From: Plecoglossus altivelis | Lineage: Eukaryota > Chordata > Actinopteri > Osmeriformes > Plecoglossidae | Length of the DNA stretch: 64,000 nucleotides | NCBI GenBank assembly: GCA_036571765.1 | Contig: BROE01000003.1 | Span: 14,893,716-14,957,715, forward strand | Reading direction: 5' to 3' | Made by a program: the position numbers and the translations under genes | The notes under the pieces: model-generated | Told to the model about the DNA's origin: nothing | Seen by the model: only the letters and a program-made list of their open reading frames with translations | Databases searched by the model: none | Part shown: in pieces, positions 49,601 through 59,021 of the stretch | How the letters are laid out: each line of letters begins with the position of its first letter | How positions within the stretch are numbered: position 1 is the stretch's first letter

Positions 49601-50783
49601 GACAAGTTGGCATCAGCACAAAAACATCATATCTATCAGTTAAGCATTTTTGGCAATGCTTGAGTGGCTAAAATAACTAATGGACATTCACAGTTCCTCA
49701 ACACGAAGATGCCAACTATCTCACCCCTTGCAATTCTACCCGACGATGATCAAGAAACAGCCATTCAATAATGTGACACTGTAATAATGACAAATGACAT
49801 ATCGGCATGAAGAAAACATCAGCAACATTATCTAACTAAGACATTTCCCCAGACTACCATGCCAGAGACCGTATCCGAGTAGGAGCAAAGCTATGATTAT
49901 TTCAATACTTTCACCACCTATTAAAAAAACAGGACATACAGAAAACCGCATCCCTAATCTCTAAATCATTTCCATAACCATGGGATCAAAGAGGTGTTCC
50001 TATTGAGCGGTCCTCTAAAGTGCGTGGGCCCAGGAGGGCTTCATCAAAGGGGATCCACAACAGATGGACATCTGACGGAGAAAATCTGCACAATAATGCG
50101 GCTGGAGAAGGTGTGGAACAAAGCGTCCGCCTGTGGTTCCGCTCCCGTCTCCGTCCTCCTCTGCTCGCTCAGCTCCTCTCCACACCCCTCTTTCATGCTC
50201 TCCTCCAGGATAGGTGGAGCTGCAACCCTAGGAGCACCTCTCTGAAGACACAGTCGGATCCCGGGAGTCGTGTGAAAGGACCAGGTGGTGGTCTGCTAGT
50301 CTACTAGGCAGGCCTACAGGTTACGGCTGATATCAGGATGCTGACACGGACACTAACTGTCTTTATTGTCTGCGTGCTGAGGAGAGGCACTTACATCATT
50401 CATTTGTTCTATAAAAAGGCCGATGCTGACCTTTATGAGATGAAAATCCGTGACCAATCGACAATTTCCTTTCAGAGCATTCAATTTGTTGCCCGCAGTA
50501 TTTCTAATCTGTTTCTGTAGCGATACTCTTCTAAGTTAATAGCTGAATATCTTCTTACCTGCATGTCTCTGCGCGTGACGAAGCCCTTGTCCTCAATGTC
50601 ACAGATCTGGAAGAACTCGTGAGTCTTGTCCCGGATGGTGCTGCCCTCATTTTCCCCATCTCCATCACCTGACAGCCCCCAGAGAGGTCCTCTGTTGGCC
50701 CCCTCAGGGGGGTCGCCACTGGGTCTACCACTCCTGGATCCGGGGGTTAAAGATGCAGTATAGATACTGGTGGAAGCTGCCAT
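40539..50783 (-). CDS. cracr2a: cracr2a (EFCAB4B), calcium-sensing EF-hand and Rab GTPase protein, complete coding span of 17 exons
   Basis: Seventeen GT-AG exons on the minus strand join in frame (2208 nt) to 735 residues; the human long form is about 731. CRACR2A regulates store-operated Ca2+ entry through Orai/STIM, and its long form is an unusually large Rab GTPase of vesicles and the Golgi. Seen here: a degenerate EF-hand loop at 62-73; a canonical EF-hand loop DLDGNGYLTLDE at 96-107; LLSNFEEFL block; coiled coil at about 180-390; an acidic linker with SPRGQPVGKE; Rab domain from 543 with P-loop GNSSVGKT (555-562), WDTAGQE (602-608), NKTD (661-664) and ECSA (689-692); C-terminus KKRSCC with two cysteines for prenylation. 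No break or missing catalytic residue. Its position tail-to-tail with prmt8 matches human 12p13. Fish a/b copy not assigned. Confidence 0.96.
40749..40825 (-). CDS. cracr2a: cracr2a coding exon 16 (Rab G5 motif)
   Basis: Residues 682-706 plus two bases: DHNLIFFECSACSGHNVVDS MVHLA. ECSA is the G5 motif. Acceptor GACAG, donor GTGAGA, phase 2. Confidence 0.95.
40974..41075 (-). CDS. cracr2a: cracr2a coding exon 15 (Rab G4 motif)
   Basis: Residues 648-681: EGAGEDIPIMLLGNKTDKES EREVQGAVGKKLAK. NKTD at 661-664 gives guanine specificity. Acceptor CCCCAG, donor GTCATT (non-consensus beyond GT, but the frame and homology fit). Confidence 0.93.
41251..41365 (-). CDS. cracr2a: cracr2a coding exon 14 (Rab switch II to helix 3)
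   Basis: Completes Arg609, then YRSITKQFFRKADGVVVMYD ITSEQSFTAVRQWLTSVQ. Acceptor CTACAG, donor GTGACA, phase 0. Confidence 0.96.
41730..41811 (-). CDS. cracr2a: cracr2a coding exon 13 (Rab G3 motif)
   Basis: Gly582 completed, then IDYSVKTIIVDSSQVALQMW DTAGQE. Gln607 is the canonical GTPase glutamine. Acceptor CTCCAG, donor GTGAGC, phase 2. Confidence 0.96.
42820..42952 (-). CDS. cracr2a: cracr2a coding exon 12 (Rab P-loop)
   Basis: Residues 538-581 plus one base: PPDRLFKVVLVGNSSVGKTS, LLRRFCDDLFYAGTAATVG. Carries G1 (Lys561, Thr562) and the switch I threonine. Acceptor CTCCAG, donor GTCAGT, phase 1. Confidence 0.96.
43508..43868 (-). CDS. cracr2a: cracr2a coding exon 11 (acidic linker)
   Basis: Residues 417-537. 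The largest exon: SEVEEDVALHTKTSLAG, RIISIEEDHLPCLL, a Glu-run segment, and TSPRGQPVGKETVQN. RIIS(I/V)EED and SPRGQPVGKE are conserved with human; the Glu-rich part is low complexity and a likely length-variable site. This linker is reported in mammals to engage Vav1 and dynein. Acceptor CCCAG, donor GTAAGC. Confidence 0.94.
44146..44231 (-). CDS. cracr2a: cracr2a coding exon 10
   Basis: Residues 389-416 plus two bases: PLNSVKKPGWKQRSGSSTVK PTDSQVFR. Matches the human basic WKKRSGS segment. Acceptor TCGAAG after a T-rich tract, donor GTATAC, phase 2. Confidence 0.88.
44532..44577 (-). CDS. cracr2a: cracr2a coding exon 9
   Basis: A 46-nt exon: completes Arg373, then EMNKHLRDERDMFQQ to residue 388. 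Acceptor TTCAG, donor GTGAAA. Matches the human RERNKHLRDERD segment that opens the long (Rab-containing) form. Confidence 0.93.
45017..45088 (-). CDS. cracr2a: cracr2a coding exon 8 (coiled coil)
   Basis: Completes Met349 and gives EMYRVTEGLQRERASLLKQL DLL. Acceptor CCTCAG, donor GTAAGA, phase 2. In human the short isoform diverges just after this exon. Confidence 0.94.
45247..45434 (-). CDS. cracr2a: cracr2a coding exon 7 (coiled coil)
   Basis: Residues 287-348 plus two bases: LELQCRDLHSEQHVTRVENV, then NEDLARDLEHTSQELQAAQQ and QASRLHDDRE. Acceptor TTCCAG, donor GTACGC, phase 2. The human counterpart reads LARELERTSWELQDAQQQL. Confidence 0.95.
46252..46347 (-). CDS. cracr2a: cracr2a coding exon 6 (coiled coil)
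   Basis: Residues 255-286: DSEKFLTHSQDLEDQLTGKE RELEQLFQKQRR. Exactly 32 codons, flanked by CTGCAG acceptor and GTAAGA donor. Confidence 0.94.
46473..46563 (-). CDS. cracr2a: cracr2a coding exon 5 (coiled coil)
   Basis: KAATHVDEIQRLYEEMEQQI KTEKDRILMQ, to residue 254. Heptad-like acidic/basic pattern. Acceptor AACAG, donor GTACGC, phase 0. Confidence 0.94.
47245..47391 (-). CDS. cracr2a: cracr2a coding exon 4
   Basis: PGEVRSLWAQLRRDEPHLLS, NFEEFLARVTFQIKEVNQEK, REMESALKR. The PHLLSNFEEFL block is near identical to mammals. Start of the coiled coil. Acceptor CCTCAG, donor GTAGAA, phase 2. Confidence 0.95.
47396..47560. repeat. GA-rich purine tract in cracr2a intron 3
   Basis: AGGAGAGG-type purine-rich sequence directly upstream (minus sense) of exon 4, so on the transcript it is a long pyrimidine tract next to the acceptor. 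Confidence 0.75.
47640..48700 (-). other. cracr2a: cracr2a intron 3, no embedded gene
   Basis: Ordinary mixed sequence between exons 3 and 4. No repeat, exon or RNA gene seen. Confidence 0.7.
48729..48915 (-). CDS. cracr2a: cracr2a coding exon 3
   Basis: Residues 113-174 plus two bases, starting SEFIFGQRLSAGD and ending with EEKHFCMLMDSLGASNVFE. The second half matches the human MLMDRLGA segment; the first half is variable. Acceptor CTCCAG, donor GTGCGT (weak but in frame), phase 2. Confidence 0.9.
49005..49116 (-). CDS. cracr2a: cracr2a coding exon 2 (canonical EF-hand)
   Basis: Residues 76-112 plus one base: RLHGELPLSSDELENVF, then loop DLDGNGYLTLDE with ligands Asp96, Asp98, Asn100, Thr104 and Glu107, then FSSGF. 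Acceptor CAG, donor GTAGGT, phase 1. Confidence 0.95.
49117..50558 (-). other. cracr2a: cracr2a intron 1 (coding)
   Basis: 1.4 kb between coding exons 1 and 2. Nothing recognisable inside. Confidence 0.8.
50559..50783 (-). CDS. cracr2a: cracr2a coding exon 1 (N-terminus and first EF-hand)
   Basis: Residues 1-75, ATG at 50783-50781, donor GTAAGA below 50559, phase 0. A poorly conserved Gly/Ser/Pro-rich leader precedes THEFFQICDIEDKGFVTRRD. The EF-loop at 62-73 has Asp1 but Glu, Lys and Asp at positions 3, 5 and 12, so Ca2+ binding here is doubtful, as in the human protein. Confidence 0.88.
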
Positions 50784-51148
50784 TGGGGTGGGTGTGTGGC
50801 CTGCTCGTGTGTTTGTCTGTCTGTCAGACAGTCAGTCTATGTGTGACTGTCTATCTGTCTGTCAGTCAGTCTGTCAGTCTCTCTGTCCGTCTATCTGTCT
50901 CTCTGTCCGTCTATCTGTCTGTGCCTCTAGGTCTGCTGCTCTGCTCGTTAGTCTGTGTGTCTGTCTGGATGCCCTAGTCTCCTCCTCCTCTTCACGTGTG
51001 TGTGAGTGGGCTGGGGACGGCCAGACAGCAGGGACCCAGACCCAGGGCTCTCTCACTCAGCTCCAGCCTCCGGCACATCACAGGCTCTCAGCGATGTCAT
51101 CGCTTGTCATCTCTTAGCAACCGCCTCTCCTTAATTAGTGGATAATGC
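50784..51148 (-). other. cracr2a: probable cracr2a 5'UTR exon, contiguous with coding exon 1
   Basis: On the minus strand a pyrimidine tract (CTGTTTCTCCTCCTAG) ends in AG just above 51148, a good splice acceptor. From there the sequence runs without a better acceptor to the ATG at 50783. It would contain a CTGT-type tetranucleotide repeat and two short upstream ORFs (51078-51110 and 51053-51100). No transcript evidence is available here. Confidence 0.45.
50813..50965. repeat. CTGT tetranucleotide-type repeat in the probable cracr2a leader
   Basis: Imperfect CTGTCTGTCAGTCAGTCTGTC and CTATCTGTCTCTCTGTCCGT units. It starts 30 bp upstream of the cracr2a ATG and reads as GACA/ACAG on the transcript strand. 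Confidence 0.88.
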
Positions 51149-53270
51149 CTAGGAGGAGAAACAGGAGGCCGATAGGTAACAGGGCCGTGTGAATTTATAA
51201 CCAACATACATGCAGCATGTGCCTGTGATCAGAATTGATCAAATCCTTTTTTAATCTTGAAATCGTACTAATAAGAGTTTTGTTTTCTTCTTCAAGGTTT
51301 CATGCGTAATCAGAGAGTCTTAAAATGCAGAATGGTATCGAAAGGCCCAGAAACTCCAAAAGCCAAGGAGAACAAGGGATGGTCAACAAAGAAGAAGTCA
51401 TTGTTGAAAGAGTGCAGGGAGTGTCAGAGTACGGCCTTGATGAGGCTGCGTGTAGCCGCCTGGTCTACACAGAGAAACTCCCCAATAGTAAACACACTCA
51501 CAACAGATGGTCAATGTTTAAGTGCCACCTTAGTTGGACCATGCCTCAGCTATGCCTATATTGGGGTCAGGCATTTGACTTTGCGATTCTTCTTTGGAAT
51601 TGGATGATCAGGAAGGAGATTTCCCCATCCCTATTAAGTCTTTATCCACTGTTTTTGAGTTCAAGTTGAATGCATACTCTGAAGTCACGGTGAGTTAGGT
51701 AGGCTAAAACTAGCTTAAAAAGTCACAACTACCGAGTGCGGCGGTGTGGAAGACTGCCTTCGGGGTCTGTCCTCTCAATCGACTAGCCTGCAGACTGAGT
51801 CACCGCAGGAAGACAGCAGACAGAATGAACCCACACGTACAAACGCTCACGCTACCATATGCACTGATGCAAAATCACTCAAACAGCCACATGTGAAAAT
51901 ATTCAAACAACCACAAGCCGCTGCAAGAGCGCCCTGCGCTTTTGAAGAGTGGAAAATGAGGTCAAGATCAAGTTTATGTGAGCAACACACAGCCTAGCAT
52001 AGCAATACATGACACATTGACTACCATCCTAACACAACCACAGAGGAAGACATGCGTTGGCAGGGTGAAGCCAGTGCTTTTTAGGAGTGCCAGCCTAAAG
52101 AGTAGAACAGCGGATATACCAGCTAGCCTCCTGTCAGGAAAACAGTGTATTCTAGAGGGAGGTATTATAAACTCCTAACTTGAAATTGTCAGCATCCCTG
52201 GATCGTATAAATGGTTAGTTTAGGGAAATAGGCTCTGGCCTGTAGGCCTGGTGTTTTAAATACAGCATCTTATCTGTTAGAGCATCACTTAGACAAGAGA
52301 GCAGACTATTTAGAAGGTACAGAAGTCTAAACCACACACACCACAAGGCCGTAATGCATCAAACAACTACGTTTTTAAGGCATTCAATCTGGTTCAGAAA
52401 CTAGACTTTTTGCTCTGTTAGATAGACAAAGTGTTGATTTTCTCAGACTGACCCAACTTGAATAAACCCCCAAAGAACAAACCGGTGTAGAGAGTGCTGG
52501 TCTGTAGCAAAGCATTCTGTAAGAAGCACAATGCTTTTAAATCAGAACAAAAGAAAGGAACAAAAGGTAGGTGTGCTGTATCTCATAGCCTGATGGTTAG
52601 TGGGACACCTCACTAAGCTACCATCGCTTCGTAACAGGCTAAAGGGACTGTGATGAAAGATGGCGTTTAGGTGCCCCCCACCAATGGGCCAGCCATTTAT
52701 TTATCATAATGTTCAAAGTCTAACTAGTGGTATTTCAGGTCTAGCCTGTCCAGCTGCCAAGAAGAAATATTCATTTCCTTCCTGCTTACAAAGCCCAAAT
52801 GAAGTGTTAGAAGGGTAAGCTGTGTCACAACAGTTTTAGGGAGGAAAGTATTTAAACAACAGATTCTTCAGTTATACTTGCAAAACCTCACACATTTACT
52901 TGTTCAGTTATATGTACACGTGTAGCAATAACCTTACTTCCTCATCACAGGAAGTGTCTTTAACTTCCTAAAAATAAATAGTGCTACTGCCTTGAGCTAG
53001 CGATATCACATCCGTTACTTTCAGACAACAAACACCTGTGGTTAAAAAAACAACCCAACACTAATATGACTATAGGATGCAGCGTGTTTTACATCCGTGT
53101 GACAAAAGTAACAAGGGGCTTCAAAACTCTTGAGCTACAGTATGCCTATGTTTTAAAAAACTATCCTAACAACATTGTTTGCGGAAAAGCAGTGACATAT
53201 ACCAGAACAGGGATTGACAGCAAAATAAGTAAATCACTTACCATGAGATATATGTAAGCAATCAAAACTC

Positions 53271-53560
53271 ACAAGTAGAATTTAAACAACCTGCGGTCGC
53301 ACTGCTCTTCTCTGTACGGGAATGTGACTGACACTTGCTCTCCGGTCATGGGAGGGACTACCATGAAAAAGAGTCACATCGCCTGTAGCTAAGCAACCTG
53401 CCGTGTTGAACTGTAGCTGCTCAATATCAACTACACTTCACCGGTTGCCGAGCCGTGTGCCGTGGTGGGGCGCGTTCGTGTGTCCAAGTCATTCTAAATG
53501 TTGCGATTAAATAACTTCATCGTGAAATTCAATAACTATCATTATTCTCATCGTTTCCCA
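53271..53560 (-). promoter_or_regulatory. cracr2a: candidate cracr2a first non-coding exon and promoter
   Basis: Minus strand: a CpG-containing stretch rich in GC relative to its surroundings (53290-53490), ending in a donor-like CTT|GTGAGT at 53271/53270. It would splice to the acceptor at 51148. The plus strand directly beyond it carries another donor-bounded segment, which would suit a bidirectional promoter. Inference from position and motifs. Confidence 0.3.
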
Positions 53561-53634
53561 TTCATTAGCGAGATACTTGCCTCTTTCGATTTTTGCAAAC
53601 GCCCTCTAGATGGCACCGTTTAGCTGTGACTGAG

Positions 53635-53727
53635 ATGCGTGCAGCCGTTCGATCAAGCACCTGCTGTTGGACCAACGAAAAACTGCCGAAGACACAAGTG
53701 GAAGTTATGATGTCACTTCTCCCAAAA
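53635..53727 (+). other. exon-like segment divergent from the cracr2a promoter
   Basis: An ATG at 53635 opens 31 codons ending exactly at a strong donor AAAA|GTGAGT. No family is recognised in the 31 residues, and I could not find a convincing following exon in the remaining 10 kb. It may be the first exon of a long transcript, a divergent non-coding RNA, or chance. Confidence 0.2.
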
Positions 53728-53729
53728 GT

Positions 53730-56700
53730 GAGTCGTCTTTCGAAGGTAACGGGGTCCATACACACCGGATCACATCAATAGAGCCTAGAAACATCTGTAT
53801 TTTAAGCCTGGCAATAGTTAGCATCTGTTAATTTTGCTGTGCTGTTTCCGGGGAAGTTTCAATACAAAATGTAAAGGTATTCGCAGTGATCTACCAACAG
53901 GTGTGTGGATCTGTCACAATGTAACCTGCGCCACAGTCCCTCTCTAATATCAGTCGCAAAACATTCCCTTGTTTTTGTTTACCAATATTGTTGCAGTCTG
54001 CTGTTCCTCAGATTTTTTTTTATCAATTTCACCGTTGATAGATTGGAACCAATCTTGCTTATTTTCCTGTAATGTAGTCACGGCTGGCCTGTGTTCATGC
54101 AGCAAGGCCTAAAAACCTATCCGTGCTTGGCTGAAGGCTGCATGCAGAGTAGGGTGCAGCTATCCGCTCTTATCACACAGAGTCTTATTGTGCAAGACAA
54201 GCTATTACACGCTCCATTTTCAGCCTGGCTGCAGATACTGGAGTAGAAGTACAAGTTGCCAGATGACTTTGTGATATGGAAGCAAAGCTGCCACAGTACC
54301 CATTACACCCTTGTCACCAATCCATCCCCAAAGCCTGGCCCCCATTAAGATTAGCAGACCTAAATTGCTGCTAATTGATGAGTCAGGTTGCTAGGCTAAA
54401 CTGGCCAGTGTTGGTACAGTACTTACCCATACGGTCCATGTGCATCCATCAGGGATTTCCACCACCTCCCCCGATTTGGACGAGAGCCACATACATGATT
54501 GCATGTAAGTACCACTTCTTAAAGGTCTCTCCCTGAAGAACATGTGGTTCCCATTGCTGTTGAAATGAGCACACTGGCCACTCAGCTCAGGCTTTCCAGT
54601 TTCTCATCTCCCTCCCAGAGCTCTGCTCTCTCCAACGTTCCAGTGCGCCAGGAACTACAGTTGCAGTAGGGGTTTACCCTGCCACAGTGACTAGTGGAGA
54701 TGTTGGACCATATTAACAACTCGACTGTATTTTACACAAACGCTTCAAAGGTTTACTATGTCGCGATTAGCAACTTATGGTTGATCAAATTTACGTTTAT
54801 TATAACACTATTAAGCGTTTGTGTGATTTAATGGCAAGCTGTGCCTGAGGAAATGCCGTAAGGGTGCCTTGTTTCAGAAGTGAGCTTTACAGCCTCGCGC
54901 AGGTGATTTTTCAGTTAGTGTGCTGTTTTTAACATCTGCATGAGTGCCTTAAAATCCTTTAATTTTAGCTACCAAGCATAACCTGGGCAAGTGGAAACAT
55001 TACCTTTTTTTGGCTCACCAACTCTCAAGTCCCTTTAAACATCCCACTGGAGTTGAAGTTCACTTTCAATAGAGAAGTAAAGCCAATGTTTGGGGCCTGT
55101 GCAGCTTCAAGATAAATGTTGCATGTAGAAATGAATTGCAGGTGTTATTTCAATCATGTCATGGTCCTGTTTTCAGTATAAATATGTTAAGGCTTTTGTA
55201 AAACTGAACTAAACTTTACCTTGTGTTTTTTGGCTATCAAACTAAAGCAGAGCAAAGGGAAACCGAATCTACTCTCTGCAGACAGTAACAGGGATATTTT
55301 TGGTTCACACTCTTCACAGAATGTGCCCCCTTCACATCAGAATGTATTCAGAACATTGCACAGATCAACTAGCGGTGTAGGAATGTCACACTAAATGTCA
55401 GTCTTTTGGCAGTTTGTTCTACAGTGTAATCACTTCAGACTTCTCTTGCAGTTTTGCCAAATTGTGTTGGCCTGACTCAATGAATACCATGAGTGGTTCT
55501 CCGCAAATAACTGAACAGATCATCGGTGGCTGCTGTTGCATGATTGGAAAGTTGGATGGTACGAATGTGCGGCTGACATTGGTGCTTAGGGGTCATAGTT
55601 CAGTCCCATTATGCCACTCAGCAGGAATCGCAGCCGCCTTCATATCATCTCACCATCGCTGGATCACAGTGACATCCTGCCGTGTTTACAAAGTTATTCT
55701 TCTTCTCTGTGCCATTTGGAGTGGAAAGGTGACGATGTTTGAAGAGGAGTCGAGGTACAAGTCACCCATTTTCGTTCAGTAAAACAACATGGGATGTGTC
55801 TCCCGTGAAGGGCTGTGTAGAAATTTTTGTGAATTAATAAACTGGCATTTTGTTCTTAAATGGAAAAGCTTGAAAAATATAGTTGGCTTTGTTAACCTAG
55901 CTGGAAATGTGTTGGTATTCAGCCAATATTATATTTAAATTGAACAAACGCTACAAGGTGGCACGTCAATGTAACGTGGCTCGAGTGAACTTGAATGATA
56001 GTGCTGAAAGGTCTTGGAACACATAATACAGGATGTGCAATCTTCCATCACATCACTTCCTGTCATCCAGGCTCAGTGGAGTCTTTCCATTGCCTCCTCG
56101 TCTCTTCAAGCGAAGTCAAAGAGGTTGCTATGAAGTGGAACTGCATTTAAAGTCCAGGCTCATGTAGAAATGAAATTCCCAGTCTACTATAGTCTTTATA
56201 GCCATGGCCATAAATAACTGATTGATTTATGAAGCTGAGGGAGAACCAGGTGGAGTAGTCTCTGTTCGGTCTTGGAGGTCATACCGGTTGAAAATCCTAT
56301 TTTAATCACACCTGGTCTTGCCTCATTTAGGTTCTGCGGTGTCCGCTCTGTCAGATGGTTGTCTGAAAGTTCCACCCAGGTCAGTGGACTCAGGTCTTTG
56401 TAGATCGCTTTTTCAGCAGCTCACTTTTTCAAGTATTTATCTTTTGTTTTTCCTATGTATTACCTGACTGCACACATGTCCCTTTCTTCTTCTCGATCAG
56501 AATACAGTGTTATTTCAGTTTACTATCATGTTTAATAGCTGTGGCATTTCCCTGATAAACACTCAATACCTTTCAGATTGCGTCAGCAGTGTCATTGCAT
56601 TTCATGACTTTCCTTTTTAATACGTTTTGGAAATGAAACCTGACAAATAAAACGCTTGAGTTGGCTTTTATTGGATACAGTATGTCAACTGCTTGACATA

Positions 56701-58780
56701 CTATCCCTGCGGAGATGTTAGCGGTCCAATTATGACTTATTGTCCTTTGGTATTATTGTGTCTGACTTCAAAGTGAAATTTCTCTCCTGGTTTCCATGAG
56801 TCACATGTCAATATATCTGTTATTATTTGGGAAGTAGTATGTGTAGGTCCATCAGTGAAGTGAAGCTCGTGAAAGTTTGGGGAGAGACTGTAATTACTGC
56901 TCAGGAAGTATCTCAGGAAATATCTATATGAAAGAATAAAGATGAAACCAACCCAACATAAGAGGCACAGTGGTTAAATAAAGAGCTGCCATTTAAATAA
57001 GATAGCAAGCATCTGCTTGTCTGCACTATAAACATCATTGTGCCCAAAATAAAATTGCATTTGAGATCTAGAGATGTCTACACATCCAACTGTCTCGATT
57101 ATTATTATTAAACATCTTGAATTGATTCTGTGTCTCCCTCGTAGTCAGCAGTCTGTCATGGTCTCAGTGCTCTATAGTTATCACAGTCAACACACCAAGG
57201 TCTGACAAGCCTTCTGTTCTAATAGGGTGTGGGTGATCACAACTTTAAAACATGTCATTTCTCTTTCCCAAAGAGTAAAGGGATGAAAGTAAGAGACTGC
57301 ATGGAAATTCTGTTTACTTCTCAGGGTTTGGGGATGATTTATTCAGTAACATTTAGCCAAAATAAATACTTTATAAGATCCCCCCCACTCTATGGTGTAA
57401 ACACATCCTGGGAAGTTAGAGGTGGGGTTCACCTCACCTCGCCACTCCAGCGGGAGAGGAAAGCACTCCGGGTGAGGGGTATTTCCAGAGCTGGTTTCCC
57501 AGAAACAGATTCAGCCTCGGTCCTAAACAAATGCTAACTAGCTCTTTTTGTTGATGGTGGAATCTCCAAAGAGCCTGTGAGTAGCAGACAAGGATTAGCC
57601 AGAGTTAGAAATGACTAACGCTCACTGGATTGATCCCATGGTGTCAAGGGATGGAGGTTCCTGTGGAATCATGCTATAAGAGGTCCCCATGGGTCCGTCT
57701 GAATGGTCTCTTCGTCCAGTAGACAAGTTGTATCATGTTCCACAATCATACTGGAATGTATTTAGTTGAAATGTTTTGAAATGGGATGTCTTTGAAGATC
57801 CATCATCCCAAAATCAAGAATATTTTAGGAACAAGTTTGTTGCTTTGACTACGGAATAAGAAATGGATGTGCATGTACTAAGATGATCACTTGTACTACT
57901 GAATTGTATACAATTACATAGATTGTATGGGGTTATGTATATTCATGCGCTACAGTGAATGTTTTCCTTTTCTGAAGGAGACTGCCTGCAAACACTGGCT
58001 TTCTTTGGCCATGAGACAAGCTGGCCACTCATAATGTTTGCAGCTAAATGTGTCAGTGAAATATTTACGTTTCATTTTTTTCAACCGCACAGACGTATAC
58101 AGAAAAAGAACATGAACTTTGGTAATGGTTATCAGTCACAGTTCCTCGACTAATTGTAATGTCATTCATCTTCAGAACGGTCAGTTGGACTTCATCGACT
58201 TACGTTGCCTTTTATTTTATATTTTACAAGCCGTGTTGCAAAACATGTGCAGAAAGCTTTTAGATCTTTTTTCTTCTTCGGTTGTTGTTGTGGATCGTGT
58301 GTGGATTCCACTCCAGTCTCAATACATTTAGCATCGCCCTCAAACTTAACAGGATAAGAGTGTGGTAAGAACCCCATCTCCCTTCAGGGGGGAAGGGAAT
58401 GTTTGAATTCAGAGGTACAGCTTCTTCCACAGCCAGCCTTCGACTGATTCTTTCCACTCTGACCCACAGTAACCACAGCTGCCAAACCCACCAGTTTTTT
58501 TTCCCAGAGAGAGAGAGAGAGTGTGCAGGCCTGAGAATAGTGCAGCTGAGACAGCATGTGCAGCAGGACTTCTCAGCCTCTCAGGCCATGGAGAGCATGC
58601 CAGTGTTTGCTGTAGGGAGTGTTCCTCCTGCTTGATCTCTGTGCATGGTTGTCTGAAGTGAGTGATGGGTGACGGGCGGGTCCGTACGAATTCGCTGTGG
58701 GTATGATGTCTGCACCCAGTTACCTATGTGGTGCTGGGACAAAGAGGGAGGGACAGAGAGAGACAGGGAGACACCGAGTT
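53730..58780. other. intergenic DNA, no gene recognised
   Basis: AT-richer sequence with no recognisable exon. A stretch at about 57488-57535 (TTTCCCAGAAACAGATTCAG) resembles a dispersed repeat seen in many fish genomes, by recollection only. Confidence 0.5.
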
Positions 58781-58832
<52 letters not shown>

Positions 58833-58906
58833 GGAGAGAGAGAGGCACAAAGAGAGAAAGGCACAGAGAGAGAGCAAGAGGGAAAGAGGCAGAGAGAGAG
58901 AGACCA
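58781..58906. repeat. (GA)n purine tract
   Basis: GAGAGA with GGGAGA and GGCACAGAGA interruptions. Confidence 0.93.
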
Positions 58907-58992
58907 CCCACTGACTGTAGGAGCTGAGTGGACACTGTTGTCTGTATGGGTGGCATGCTGTATCTTGAAGAGATGATTTCAGGCAGACAGCT

Positions 58993-59021
58993 CCAGCCAG
59001 GCCAGGCCAGGCCAGGCCAGC
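58993..59021. repeat. 5-bp GCCAG repeat
   Basis: Five tandem GCCAG units. Confidence 0.9.

Noticed and set aside
53602..53618. Second CTCF-like site (GCCCTCTAGATGGC)
   Set aside because: One base longer than the consensus spacing, so it does not fit the motif.
57488..57535. Fragment resembling a dispersed teleost repeat
   Set aside because: Similarity is from memory and too short to name an element; not called as a mobile element.
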